63,619 nt of DNA. It comes from Nemertoderma westbladi (lineage: Eukaryota > Xenacoelomorpha > Nemertodermatida > Nemertodermatidae). The translations under genes were made by a program, and so were the position numbers. The notes under the pieces are model-generated. The model had not been told where the DNA came from, did not search any database, and was given only the letters and a program-made list of their open reading frames with translations. Below, one piece after another: positions 23,703-35,439 of the stretch (its first letter is position 1; every line of letters starts with the position of its first letter). The DNA lies in contig JAUCBJ010001211.1 of NCBI GenBank assembly GCA_032718475.1, positions 1 through 63,619 on the forward strand, read 5' to 3'.

Positions 23703-24692
23703 TTGGAAAACAATTACAACTTGGCCCTGAAAAGATTGAACGGAGTAAGGACTCGGTTGCTAAAGAATCAAGACGTTAGGGAGAAGTATTGCGCCCAAAT
23801 CAACAACTATTTGACTAAGGGATTTGCCGGGAAGGTAGAGAACCCCGACTTAGTAACGGATCAGACTTATTACCTCCCACACCACTATGTGACTCACCCC
23901 GACAAACCAGATAAGGTCCGAGTGGTCAATGACTGCGCAGCAGTCTATAGAGGAATGTCCCTAAACTCAGAATTGATGGATGGTCCCAATCTAAACAACT
24001 ATCTAATAGGGATACTGCTACGCTTTAGACAGCGCCGATTTGCATTTACTTGCGACATGGAGGCGATGTTCCACCAGGTAAGAGCATGCAAGGTGGACCA
24101 GGATAGTCTCCGATTTCTCTGGTATGAGAATGAAGACCTGTCCGGCCCAGTGGTTACGTACCAGATGTACGTCAGGATATTCGGCGCCCGCGACAGTCCC
24201 AATGGCACGCTGTTTGTCTTAAAGAAAACGGCGACAGCCCAGATTGGTAAGTATCCAGTAGATGTAATCGAGTCCATTCTGAGGAACCTTTACATGGATG
24301 ACGGATTGGTGTCCAAGGACACAGCAGAACAAGCCATAGAAGTGGGTCTACAGGAGTGCTTGGCTACGGAAGGTTTCCCACTGACCAAGTTCACTACTAA
24401 TTCAGAGGCCTTATTAGAGTCGTTCCCAGTGAAGGATCGCGGGAGTGGAGACATAGAGTTGGGTGTAGAACCCATCCCCGTGGCACGAGTACTGGGACTT
24501 AGTTGGAATCCGAAAACGGATAAATTCCAGGTAAGAGTTAGGTTTGAGCCCAGTAGCCAAGACAGGACTTTGACCAAGAGAATCTGCTTATCGACAATGA
24601 GTAGACTATTTGACCCGATGAACTTTATCAGTCCAGTAATATTACAGGCTCGCATATGTATGAGGAAAATTTGGCTGTCCGACTTTGAGTAG
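23703..24692 (+). pseudogene. BEL/Pao reverse transcriptase
   Basis: 329 codons. Motifs in order: YYLPHHYVTHPDKPDKVRVV, FTCDMEAMFHQVRA (catalytic Asp), VRIFGARDSPNGT, NLYMDDGLVS (YMDD catalytic pair), GFPLTKFTTNS, RVLGLSWNPKTD. These are standard Pao RT blocks. It ends at a TAG (24690-24692) where the coding sequence clearly continues in the same element. The catalytic residues are preserved. Confidence 0.9.
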
Positions 24693-24699
24693 GACGAGC

Positions 24700-25117
24700 C
24701 GATATCCCCTATACATGCAAAGCAGTGGAGAGAGTGGGAAGCCGAGTGGCATCTATTGAAAAATATAGATGTACCCCGCTCCTAGTTTCCGAATCAGCTG
24801 GTATTCCCAGCTGATCTGGAGCTGCATTTATTTAGTGACGCAAGTGACACTGGCTTTGGTATGGTAGCCTACCTTCGCCGAGAGGTAAGTCAGGATAAGT
24901 TTGAGATGGCCTTTGTGACTTCTAGATCAAAGACAATGCCGGTCAAATACATGACGGAACCTCGTGCAGAGTTACAGGCAGCCGTAGTATCGGTCGAGGT
25001 AAGTAAGCAGATAATTCTAAATAGTAAGTGGAATTCTGCCAAGAAGAATCCCTATGTTCAGTTTAAAATGTTTAAGGTAGTGGCAAGCCGACTTAAGGGC
25101 GTCACAATGATCCATTA
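24700..25117 (+). pseudogene. BEL/Pao RNase H, truncated by insertion
   Basis: LHLFSDASDTGFGMVAYLR (near 24818-24875) supplies the first Asp, and EPRAELQAAVVS (near 24957) supplies the conserved Glu. Reading stops at the TA-flanked element inserted at 25118. The piece after it resumes near 26092 with FWLHGPDY, the conserved segment before the integrase, in another phase. Confidence 0.75.
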
Positions 25118-26086
25118 CAAGGGGTTGGTGGAACAGGAGTTTTATAGCCCCGAAAGACAATTAAAAGATAATTAAATTTTTATTCTATTTATTAATCTAA
25201 TATTCTATTTTTTTTTTTTTCGTGATGATTCTGTTGCTTTGATTTGCGTCTAGTTCTGGAAATTAGGGGCACATGATCAAATTTAATTTAATTTATTGTA
25301 ACGTAATTTGAAGTTTGTTCTATGTATATGTAAGCTAGCCTATATCGTAATTGGGGTCGTTTGTTTAGCATTGCCTTTAAATATACAGTATCTATGTAAT
25401 TTTTGGTGATATACGGTAGGTTCTGTTTTGTGTTTAGCCGTTAATGAGTCTGATGTCCCTTACTGCTTTGTATAATCTTAAATTGATTTATTTTAATCAT
25501 GGACTTACTTTTTCATACATTTATACAACTTCATAGTTTTTTACAATCTTTATAACTCTATGACACTTATACTACGTCCTAATCTATCTAGCACTATTTT
25601 TTCCGTGATGGTTTGTAGGGATATTTGAAGTTTTGGAGACCATTAGGAGAATGCTGTTATTTCAGATCTCTGTTTGCTTTAATTTGCATCTAGTTCTGGA
25701 AATTAGGGGCGAATGATCAATCTAATTTAATCTTATTTAATTTATTGTAATGTAATTTGATTTTGTTATTAGGTAAGCTTAGCCTATATCATAATTGGGT
25801 ACGTTTGTTTAGCATTGCCTTTAAAAAATATACTGTATCTATGTGGTAATTATTTGGAGATATACTGTAGGTCCTGTTTGTGTTTAGCCAGTCATCAGTC
25901 TGATGTCTGCTTCTGCATTGCGTACCGGTACCGGTGTTTCATACTTTTGTGTTTTGTAGTTTTACCAGTTTGTTTAAGTAATCAGGCCCTGACGATACCC
26001 CAACGGGGAGAAATATATAGGCCGTTGTTTAATTATCTTTTAATTGTCTTTCGGGGCTATAAAACTCCTGTTCCACCAACCCCTTG
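25118..26086. mobile_element. TA-flanked (mariner-type) non-autonomous element with long inverted ends
   Basis: Ends start CAAGGGGTTGGTGGAACAGG and extend as an almost perfect inverted repeat for about 60 bp at each side (25118-25180 and 26025-26086). TA dinucleotides flank both sides (25116-25117, 26087-26088). The interior is a diverged direct duplication offset by about 440 bp: TAGTTCTGGAAATTAGGGGC occurs at 25251 and 25691. No transposase ORF. Confidence 0.8.
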
Positions 26087-26091
26087 TAAAA

Positions 26092-28027
26092 GAAGAATCC
26101 CAGGAGTTTTGGTTACATGGACCGGATTACCAATCCGTTGCCGATAGATGCAGAGGTCAAAGTGGAGAAAGTTTCCAAGTCTAAGTCGAAAGCCAAACTC
26201 GAGTCTTTGGAGCAGCCTGAAGAGACATTGGAGCGGCCCGGAGACCTGTCAGACCAAGAGACTTATGTGACTACAAGGTCCGGAAGGGTAAGTTATGACA
26301 TAAAACCACACTTACCGACTACACAAGAGTCACAGTTAGTAAGTGACGGACAGCAAATGACCGACAAGATGGAGCCTTTGGTTTCCAACCCTACGGGTTT
26401 GGATTCGAAACTTCCATTGGCTAATGGGCAACCGTCGCTGGCATTAGAGCCACGTAGTATTTATGACAAATTGCTAAATTCGTCCACCTCCTGGCTGACA
26501 ATTTGTAAAAGAACCGCGTGGTTAAGGCGATATGTTTCGTTCCTTTGTTTAATACATACGAAGCATTTAGGAGAACAAACGAGCACTGATAGTGAGCGAA
26601 TTCAGAAATTGAAACAACCTCTGACAGAGGATGGAATTGATCAAGCGGAACTAAACCATTTGAGGCATTGTCAAATGTGTGCTTTCCCAAAAGAATTCTA
26701 TCTGTTATCGGCTCAACGACCAGTTCTCTATAAACCCCTCAAAAATGGAGTCCATTGATACATAAGGGTTTGATTTGTCATAGATCAAGAATCCAGACTG
26801 TCGACATAAACTCACAGTTTAGGTTCCCAGTGATAATCCCTAGCCACCCAATAGAATTGCAAAGAGCGATTCTGTGGGATATACATAAGAGGCTGCATCA
26901 CGCGGGAAGGCTACACTGTTTGTCGGCAGCGAGACAGCGATTCATTCTGTTGCAGCCAAGCAGGGCGGTAGGTACTATGTACGACGCCTGTCTGGTTTGC
27001 AAGAAAGCGAACGCCCGAGTATTGGAACAGGAGATGACTGAACTCCCGGAAGCTAGAGTGCAGGCATATGAACCACCCTTCACAAATACAGGGGTGGACT
27101 GTTTTGGCCCGATTGAGGCAAAGAGTGGACGGCTGACCCACAAGAGATGGGGCCTGCTACTGATATGTATGGCAAGAAGAGCCATACACATAGAGCGTGT
27201 GGCAGACATGTCGACCAAATCTCTGCTTCTGGCTATAAAGAGATTTATGGCCAGGAGAGGACTAGTAAAGGTGTTCTTCTCCGACAAGGGTACAAACTTT
27301 GTCGGAGGGGATAGCGAGTTGAACGCGGCTCACAGGGCGGCGCAGAATAAAGAAATCTCTGCAGCACTTTTGCCGCAAAGAGTCGAGTGGAGATTTAATA
27401 CCCCAGAAAGTCCCTGGAGAGGAGGAAGTTGGGAGCGTCTGGTTCGCTCCATAAAACAGGCCATAGCGAAACAACTGACAGACGACGAGTTGGTAACAGC
27501 TTTCATCAAAATTGAAGCATACTTTAAACTCGAGGCCGATAGCTATGTTGCCCGACGGTGTTGCATTAACACCAAATCACCTGCTTATGCAGAGTCCAGC
27601 ATTTCTTGTGCCGGCATAAGAACCCATTAGTGCCGACCTATATAGTCGAAAAAGCTGGAAAATAACCCAGTTTATAGCGTACATATTCTGGGAATATTGG
27701 CGGGAATATTACCTTCCCACAATTTCCACCAGAGCAAAGTGGTACAAAACAGTTCGGAGCCTCCAAAGAGGAGACTATGTATTAATAACCGAACCAATGA
27801 TAAAGAGAAAATACTGGGAAACTGGTGTAATCTTGCACGTACACCCGGACATCAAAATATAGTACGCACCATCACTGTAAAAATAAGGTGCAAGTGTCCG
27901 AACAAAAAGAAGTGTAAAACTAAGGGTTGGCACACCTTGGACAGGCCGGTCCAGGATATTGTGTTACTAGAGGAAACACGCATCGAGACAGGAGACTATA
28001 ATTTGTCTTCTGCCTCAAAACAAAATT
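26092..28027 (+). pseudogene. BEL/Pao integrase with C-terminal domain
   Basis: After a linker (26117-26758), the zinc-binding region has HKRLHHAG and CLVCKK (near 26885-27003). The catalytic core carries GVDCFGPIE (first Asp, near 27096), FFSDKGTNFVG (second Asp, near 27278) and PWRGGSWERLV (Glu, near 27415). A shift near 27620 leads into WREYYLPTISTRAKW and GDYVLITEP (27700-27790), then RTITVKIRCK and TLDRPVQDIVLLEE (27867-27975), which is the C-terminal domain found in BEL integrases. It would insert the cDNA into the host genome. Stops and shifts make it inactive, though the DDE residues remain. Confidence 0.88.
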
Positions 28028-28799
28028 AGTGTCAGAACGCAAATTCACTTCGTATGCATTCCTCGTATGCAAATACTCGGAAATGCATAGGAGCGGGTTT
28101 GTGGTGAATTGCGTGAGAATTTGTCTGGTGGGTATCAAAACAAAATTAAATTTTTTCATAAAATGTTTGGAAAATTAAAAATTTTAAAAATTAGAAGTGA
28201 ACCCAAGACAATTCCAAACGCTGCATATAGACGCGTTCTAGAACCTGTCTATAAGTACAGTAATTTGAAAGTCGTGAGAGCCTGGAAAATGGTATCTAGA
28301 CACCATGGTTATGGCTATTATTATGTAGGAGTGTAAATTGAGTTCAGTAACTTCCACAGATTGGTGCCAACAGTACAACAACCAAGGTGCTAAAGGTTAG
28401 TAGCACCAGAGGCGTACACAGACCCCACTCAGTAGTTCGTAGTGGAGAGAGGTGTTCGATTATCAAACCTGCAGGTTTGGTATAGTTGAACGCCCTAGCT
28501 AATGTCCTTTCTAACTACTGTAGTCTAGTACAAGTATTGGGGAGTAGTTTGGGCATCAAAAAGTGAGTCGGTCACGGCCAGTTTATCTCTGAAGTTTTTG
28601 CGCTATGCATGGGAATAGGTTAGAAGGTAGTTAAGAATGAGACGGGATCTAGAAAGCCAAACCTGAACTGCTGGAAGGTGGGCCGGGTAGCTTGGGAAGT
28701 CTATCCCTCCGTACTATCTAACTGATCCACCCACAGTGCAATTAGTTTACGTAACGGATTATTGGAATATATATATGTATAATACGCGGCAACTAAGTA
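28028..28799. other. Spacer, possible LTR/leader sequence
   Basis: No credible ORF. TGTCAGAACG at 28031 directly after the integrase stop could be a 3' LTR start. GATTGGTGCCAACAGTACAA near 28358 resembles the TGGTGCC-type primer-binding sites that follow a 5' LTR, which would make 28800-31150 a second element. No terminal repeats were found to confirm either. Confidence 0.3.
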
Positions 28800-31150
28800 A
28801 TGGCGAGTAAAGAAATCCGAGCGGAACCGAGGAGAGGATTTACCGCCAGGAAGGAAGCAGAACTACCGTTCACCCGGCATGGATGTAAGGACTCTAATGT
28901 CTATTATCATGGGAGATTGGTAATGGAGTTAAACGGGAAATACAAACCCACTTATGACAAGGAATTGAGGAGAGAAAGGATGCGAGCATTGGGGGATCGT
29001 ATGGAGGTATTACGAAAGGAATACCGAACTCGATATCCCTACGACTTCGCCCTTGACGTGTGCGATATTAGCGCCGACCCTGACGAGGAAATAGTGCGCT
29101 TGTATCAAATGAATATGTATTTGTCGCACGATGAACCTCTACCTGGCGTCCGAGATCAATTCGACGGGATGCATCTTTACCGGAGGACCCGAGGCGAGGA
29201 CGAGGAGACGCCAAAGGTTTTCAGTGTATATAAATTGTTTTACAAATGCAGCGAATAAACAAGACGTAGCAATTCCAGATCGACTGAACGAGCTGAATCC
29301 CGAACCGATATTGACGCGGTGCCAATCTCATCAGTTTCTTAGAAATAACGAGGGAGGTTACCCGATGAGTAATCCTATGATCAGCATCAACTTTAGCGGA
29401 AAAAGACCTCCGAGACCTGTTACGCCGACCGTTGCGACTTTGGATCCATACATGGAGATTAAACCCTGTTCGACACCCGCCTTGATAGAAACGGCGGTGG
29501 CCATTTCGCTTTACCGAGCTTATAAGGACCTAGAGGCGCGGCACGAAGCGGCACGGGACTCGAGTACCAAACCCGCGGGTTTGGAACTCTCGAGTCCCTG
29601 GACCACGTTCACTTCGCCTCACCGGGAGAGGAAGCTCACGCCTGAGCACCAGGATGATATAGACGCGTTGCAGTAGGAGGAGCTAGCGGCGAAAGCGAAG
29701 CAGTTATTCGAAGAGCGTATAGCGGAGTATAACAAGGCTGCGGATAGACATCAGGAGGAAACGAGGAGAGTCACTGGATTTGTTCCACAGGCTATATCTC
29801 AACCTAGACCTGTGTATTATTCCAGCGGGAACAAAGTTGTGATATTGGTAGATCACCCGGAGTCGCGAGAAGCCATTCGATTCTTGCCGATGGTGACATT
29901 GTCGGATCATTGGAACGTCGACTGCTTGCAGGAAGCGTTGTGCGCGAAGTTCTTGCGCGATGTCCCGATGCAGATAACCGACTATGATATGTTCGACAAG
30001 ATTGGAGAGCAAGTTGTTCGGCTGGTTGGACAAGTACATAAAGGTATGGGTCGCGGTGGCTACATTCGCAGACGACGAGGAGGTGGACCAGGCGTGGCTA
30101 AGGAGGAAGGGTTTCTACACCCAATATGACGACCACAAGGCCATCGAGCGCATGTGGACCCCATCCTACGAGATCCAGCGTCAGTGGCGAAAGACGGAGG
30201 AATCATTGGAGGATTGGCGCATGATGTTCTACGATAATGAGGGAGGTTCTCACCAAGAATGCTTAAGTAGCAAGTGCATTGAAATTAGCGCAGCTGACGG
30301 TGTAACTCACGTGTTCATACGCGTGAGGGCGGACAGAGAAAGACCGGAGCCCATTATAACGACACAATACAGGCAAGGGAAGGATCCTAGAGAAGAAATC
30401 TTGGAGGTATGTAGGCGAGAGGGTATGCATGGAGCGAAGCGTATCGACGCCAGGATGTTACCCAAGAAGGTTAGTGAGGCGATCCTTAATCGGGACTACG
30501 TTAAGGTGGGATCGGGAGTCCAAAGCGATTTGGAGAGCGACTTCAACGCCATGACGGATCTGGAGGATCGTTTGCCGAGACCGTTCGTCGACACCAAGCT
30601 ATTATTACTATTGGTGCAGGACATTGGAATTTACAGGGAGTACCCTAATTCTGCTAAGACTGGTATGGGCTTTATAGCGCATTTGTTATATAATTAGGAC
30701 TTCAAGTTAAAGACGCAAAAGAAATACGAGGAGGCGTACGGTGAATATAACACGCCGCCGGGAGCGGAGTTCAAATCCCACTTAAAGCGGCAAGCGCTAG
30801 TATATTGGAACATCTGCGCACCACCCCGTGCATCGTTGCAATATTATTTGGTACTGGAGTCGAACACGGTAACTTGTTTAGTCACAGATATCGTCGCGAG
30901 AGTTCTGAAGCGTCATCCATTGGTGTTCGGACGAGAACAATACGTTCGCTCGAAAGGAGGAATCCAATCCGATGTGATGAAGCGCTTCTTAACCCCGTTC
31001 TTCAACCAATCGCTAGACAACACGTCGATGGTTAGGAGAGGATTAGCGATATTCAAAGGAGTATACCGACAGAACATCGGAGATTTGGGAGATTGACCTT
31101 CGATGGAGTATCCGACGCCAGAGGCCTTGGAGAAGTGGTTCGGGAAAGAC
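28800..31150 (+). pseudogene. Unrecognised decayed long coding region (about 780 codons)
   Basis: The ATG at 28800 opens a basic, charged protein. Reading shifts near 29250, passes an in-frame TAG at 29674, shifts again near 30025, then passes TAG at 30695 and TGA at 31094 before being cut by the LINE fragment at about 31150. Recognisable stretches are VVILVDHPESREAIRFLP (29830), HECLSSKCIEI-like text near 30255, and VFGREQYVRSKGG (30925). Between interruptions the frames are long and protein-like in composition, so this was one gene. I do not recognise any domain. Candidates are the Gag of a second LTR element or an accessory ORF. No protease or RT accompanies it. Confidence 0.45.
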
Positions 31151-32629
31151 TACGCGACCACCTCACGGCAAAAGCAATGTCCTGCAAAGCGGAGGCGATT
31201 TTGTTCTAGTGTCAAGCTTGGGGGAACCAATGAGACACCTCCAATGTTATATAGTGTCTCGTTGGAGATGTGTGCATTGTACTTGACACAATGAACCCGG
31301 CGTAGCATTCTTGTGAATGTGCCATCCAGAAATTTGATGTCCTCAGCAGTTAAAGCCCAGCATGGACTCCCATAGAGGAGTACTGGAACTACTGCTGCTC
31401 TAAATAATCGGAACTTAAGTTTCCGATTAATTCTCGGTGACTTCCAAATCCTGGAAAGCCTATTCAAGGCTGCCCATGCCTTTCCCTTACGTATTCGAAG
31501 GTCCTCACCTGACTTCCGAATCCATGATCCCAGGTAACAGAAGTCATCCACATGCTCAAGCGTACCATCTTTTGAGCTTATGCTCATCCGATCAGAGACT
31601 TGCTGAGAACTTTCAAAGTTAACTGTCAAAATTTTGGTCTTTCTGGAATTAATAAAAAGACCAACACTAGAAGCAGCATGTTCAAATGAGCTGAGGAGCC
31701 GTTGGGCTCCCTCTAGTGATTCTGAGAGTACTCTTAAGTCATCAGCAAAGTCTAGATCAGTTAGGTACTTGGCAGGATTTCCTCGACTTCTGGAGCCAGT
31801 AGGTGGAGTTATCATCACCCCATCATCATTATGATGATCTAAGGACATGCGTAGAACATAGTCAACAACAATTATGAACAAGAATGGTGCAAGTGTGTCT
31901 CCCTGGAGGACGCCCCATAACACTTAAAATGGTTCTGTGTCACCGTCAACAGTAGACACAAATGTTGTTGAACCATCGTATACTGATCTGATTGCTGCAA
32001 TAATTTCATCAGGAATCCCATATAATGAAAGTTCACCCCATCATCATTATGATGATCTAAGGACATGCGTAGAACATAGTTAACAACAATTATGAACAAG
32101 AATGGTGCAAGTGTGTCTCCCTGGAGGACGCCCCATAACACTTCAAATGGTTCTGTGTCACCGTCAACAGTAGACACAAATGTTGTCGAACCATCGTATA
32201 CTGATCTGATTGCTGCAATAATTTCATCAGGAATCCCATATAATGAATATATGCTGAACATACGTGAGCGAGAGACTGAATCAAAGGCCTTGAAGAAGTC
32301 AACAAAGATAACAGCCAGATGCCTGTCTTTCTTTTTTGATAACTCTTCAATTATCCTTCTAAGTGCCAAAATGGGCTCCATGGTCCCACGACCTTTACGG
32401 AACCCATTCTGATTTCCACGGAGCAGTCTCTCAATGGGATCCCTTATGCGGTTTAATAGAATTCTATTGTATAGCTTTGCAGCAATCGAGATCAATGAGA
32501 TTCCCCGAAAAGAACCATAGAGTGTTAGGTTGCCCTTCTTGGGAACTGGCACCAACTTATTTGTTTTCATTTCTTGTGGGACTCTTGTTGTTCGGTAGAG
32601 TCTATTGCAATTTTCGTGTTGTTATATAA
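31150..32629 (-). pseudogene. LINE reverse transcriptase fragment
   Basis: On the - strand, KLVPVPKKGNLTLYGSFRGI and NQNGFRKGRGT (32560-32390) lead into VIFVDFFKAFDSVSR (motif A, about 32310), GVLQGDTLAPFLF (motif B), and DLDFADDLRVLS (FADD motif C, 31770). Then come DDFCYLGSWI, LYGSPCWALT and FTRMLRRVH (31540-31290). This is the C-terminal two-thirds of a non-LTR RT. It is interrupted by a tandem duplication around motif B (31816-32247) and cut near 31150 in a segment reading RFAGHC. Confidence 0.85.
31816..32247. repeat. 218-bp tandem duplication inside the LINE RT
   Basis: CACCCCATCATCATTATGAT begins at 31816 and again at 32034, and about 210 bp following are nearly identical, down to the same ATCCCATATAATGAA end. 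The duplication repeats the motif-B region and breaks the RT frame. The few differences between copies indicate that it is not a sequencing duplicate. Confidence 0.85.
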
Positions 32630-32757
32630 TAAAAAAAGACACTTTAATCATTTTTTCCGAAACTTGTTTCCCACATCCTGGGGTAGAGCTGCGTCGATTG
32701 ATATAACTTTCATTGACGGACCAGCTATAGCTTCGGAGGAGTTCACCCGATATAGAT
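32626..32757 (+). repeat. Dispersed 130-bp repeat, copy 1
   Basis: From AAAAAAAGACACTTTAAT to TTCGGAGGAGTTCACC the sequence is matched in reverse complement at 63163-63290 with few differences. Shared internal words include CCACATCCTGGGG and GCTGCGTCGATTGAT. It abuts both the LINE RT and the microsatellite, so it may be a SINE or a LINE segment. Confidence 0.75.
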
Positions 32758-32814
32758 AGATACATACTGTAACGCCTTCATGCTATCTGGGGATACAAAA
32801 CAAGATACATACAT

Positions 32815-33176
32815 ACATAAGCACCTACATACATACATACATACATACATACATACATACATACATACATACATACATACATACATACATACATACATAC
32901 ATACATACATACATACATACATACATACATACATACATACATACATACATACATACATACATACATACATACATACATACGTACACACATACGTACATAC
33001 ATACATACATACATACATACATACATACATACATACATACATACATACATACATACATACATACATACATACATACATACATACATACATACATACATAC
33101 ACACATACGTACATACATACATATATACATACATACATACACACATACATACATACATACATACATACATACATAC
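32815..33176. repeat. (CATA)n tetranucleotide microsatellite
   Basis: About 350 bp of CATA with a few ACAC/ACGT variants. It produces long artificial ORFs in several frames on both strands. Confidence 0.98.
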
Positions 33177-33189
33177 TTCTTTCGCGGTG

Positions 33190-35325
33190 CGATCATGGTA
33201 GTCTTTCGTTTAACATATAGTCACCGCAACATGATGAGAAATCTAATATGGGTACTTCAAGTGCTGGTCATTATGATTTTAAAAATGGTGATTATTCAGC
33301 ATTTGCAAATTATATTCGGTGAATTAATTTTAAATCTAGGTATGAAAACTGTCTTTCAGTAGATGATTACTTATAATACATTTTCTTCTGTAATCAAGGA
33401 AGGAATAGATATGCTTATTCCATATAAACCTCTTAAATCTTGCAGAAAAAATTACCCCCTCTTTGTAAAGCGCTTGCAACGATCTAAACAATTGCTATAA
33501 TCTTAGACACACAGAAGGGGGTCGACTAAATTACAAACGGGCTGCGAAATTAGCCTTAAAAGCGGCTCATCAGGCTCGTTGCATGCATGAAACAAAGCTG
33601 TTAAATTCTGGCAACCCCAGTTTGGTCTTTAAATACATTAATTTCAAAAGGAAAGCTAAACAGGGTATCTGACCGCTTCAATATAAAGGGGATACTGTTG
33701 TCAACGATTCCACTAAAGCTCGCATATTTACTGTAATGAGGTTTTTTTCGGATAATTTTACTTTACATAATAATGATACACCTGTTTTACTAGAAAAGGA
33801 GGTGCATGGTAATGTTAATTTATCCTCTATTGATCATAGTCCCGTTAACGTTCTGACGTTAGTGGGACTCCAGACAACTTGCCCAGTATACTCTCCAATC
33901 GTTTATCTTTGTGCATTGCTGCTCCGTTATCTGTGTTTTTTGACGTATCTTTTGAAACACACACATTTCCTAGCATCTTGCTCCAAACAAACATTATTCC
34001 GTTATTTGAGAAAGGGGACCCCTGCGACCCTTACAACTATAGATAGACCTGACACTCATGTAAATTATTGGAAATTTGTGTAAAAAGTTTATAGTTTAGT
34101 TTCATATTTAGTTTCAAATAATTTAATAAATAAAACTTAGCATGGTCTTAAAGAGTAAATCTACAAATACGCAATTACTAGAGTGCATTACTGATGATTG
34201 GTTTAATATTGTTGATAAGCGGCGGTATATTGATATAATATATATTGATTTTGCCAAAGCTTTCGATGCTGTGGTACTGTACATTCCAACCTTATAGCAA
34301 AATTGACTGTTTATGGCATTGCCGGTGACTTACTAATGTGGCTGTTTGCGTTTCTTTCAAATAGAACACAACTTGTAACAATTCAAATGCTCTCATCATA
34401 TACTAGTAACATCAGGAACAATTCATGGCAGCGTTTTGGGTCCAGTTTTATTTTTAATTTTTATTAACGACCTTCCTGATCACCTTATGCCGGTAAGTGT
34501 CAAACTATTTGCTGATGATGTAAAATAGTAAACCGACACCACTGACAGCGCTAGAAAATGCGCTCGGTAAGCTGGAACAATGGTCAAAAAATTGGCAACT
34601 TTCAATTGCCGCTCATAAATGTCTTGTGGTTTATGTAGGACACAATAACGGTAAGCGCGCTTATTATCTTAATGGTAGTATGCTATTATCTGATAATACA
34701 TGTAGAGATTTAGAAATTATAACAAGCTCCGACCTCTCTTTTTACCGATACTGCAGTGAACAGGCAGCTAAAGCCTGTAAAATTATCGACATGATTTTCC
34801 GTTGTATTATAACAAAAAATATGTCCGCGCTCATTAGTGCGTACTAGAGTATGGTCAGACTACTATTCGAATACTGCACTTCTATATGGTAGCCACACAA
34901 ACAGAGCAGTATCGATCTTATAGTGTCCAGCATTATTTTACTAGGGGTTTGTACTTTAGGTGCAATATTCCATGTGCTTGCCATACAGATCGTTTACATT
35001 ACTTATCTTTACAACCTTTAGAATTGCGTATAATTAATTACTTTTGACCAAAGATGACTTACCAAATTTATCACAATCTCATTGATTTGGATATTGTTAA
35101 ATTTTTCAGTCGACCATCACTAGCGGGATTTCGTTGTCATCAGCACAAGCTCTTTGTTCCTCGTTGTCGACTCAACATTTGTAAACACTCTTTTTCTCAC
35201 AGAGTAGTCCCCATTTGGAATGGTTTGCCGTGTAATGTTGTTGATGCAGAAAGTTTAAATAGTTTTCGGGCAGGTTGTCGGAATCAAATTTATTGTTATT
35301 TGTTATTTTACTAGAGATAATGGAA
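33190..35325 (+). pseudogene. CR1-like LINE, endonuclease-RT, heavily decayed
   Basis: Fragments in order on the + strand: DFKNGDYSAFANYI (33275), AAHQARCMHETKLL (33560), FKYINFKRKAK, YIDIIYIDFAKAFDAV (RT motif A, 34230-34275), SVLGPVLFLIFINDLPD (motif B, 34430), VKLFADDV (motif C, 34505), LEQWSKNWQLSIAAHKC (34575), and a C-terminal VVPIWNGLP block (35205). This is the CR1/L2 RT layout. Frames change many times and the endonuclease end is missing. Confidence 0.82.
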
Positions 35326-35439
35326 ATCCATTATTTTTTAACCGTCATTAATTTCTATCTTTCTTTTTACTTATTTTATTGAGTGGTATATCTCCCTCGA
35401 TTTTATTTCCCGTTTCTTAACTATAATTACAGTTTGTAT

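Larger units (their letters stand above)
18927..28027 (+). mobile_element. BEL/Pao retrotransposon, near full-length coding region, decayed
   Basis: Gag, zinc knuckles, aspartic protease, RT, RNase H and integrase occur in BEL/Pao order on the + strand. The frame is broken several times (near 19350, 20000, 20958, 21540, 22330, 23684, 24690) and by a TA-flanked element at 25118-26086. No LTR pair was found, and no env-like ORF follows the integrase directly. Confidence 0.88.

Noticed and set aside
16951-28800. LTR pair of the BEL element
   Set aside because: No direct repeat was found by eye between the two flanks, so no LTR is annotated. A self-alignment of 16500-18926 against 28028-28800 would decide.
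32743-33220. 130-146 codon ORFs on both strands
   Set aside because: They are translations of the (CATA)n microsatellite.
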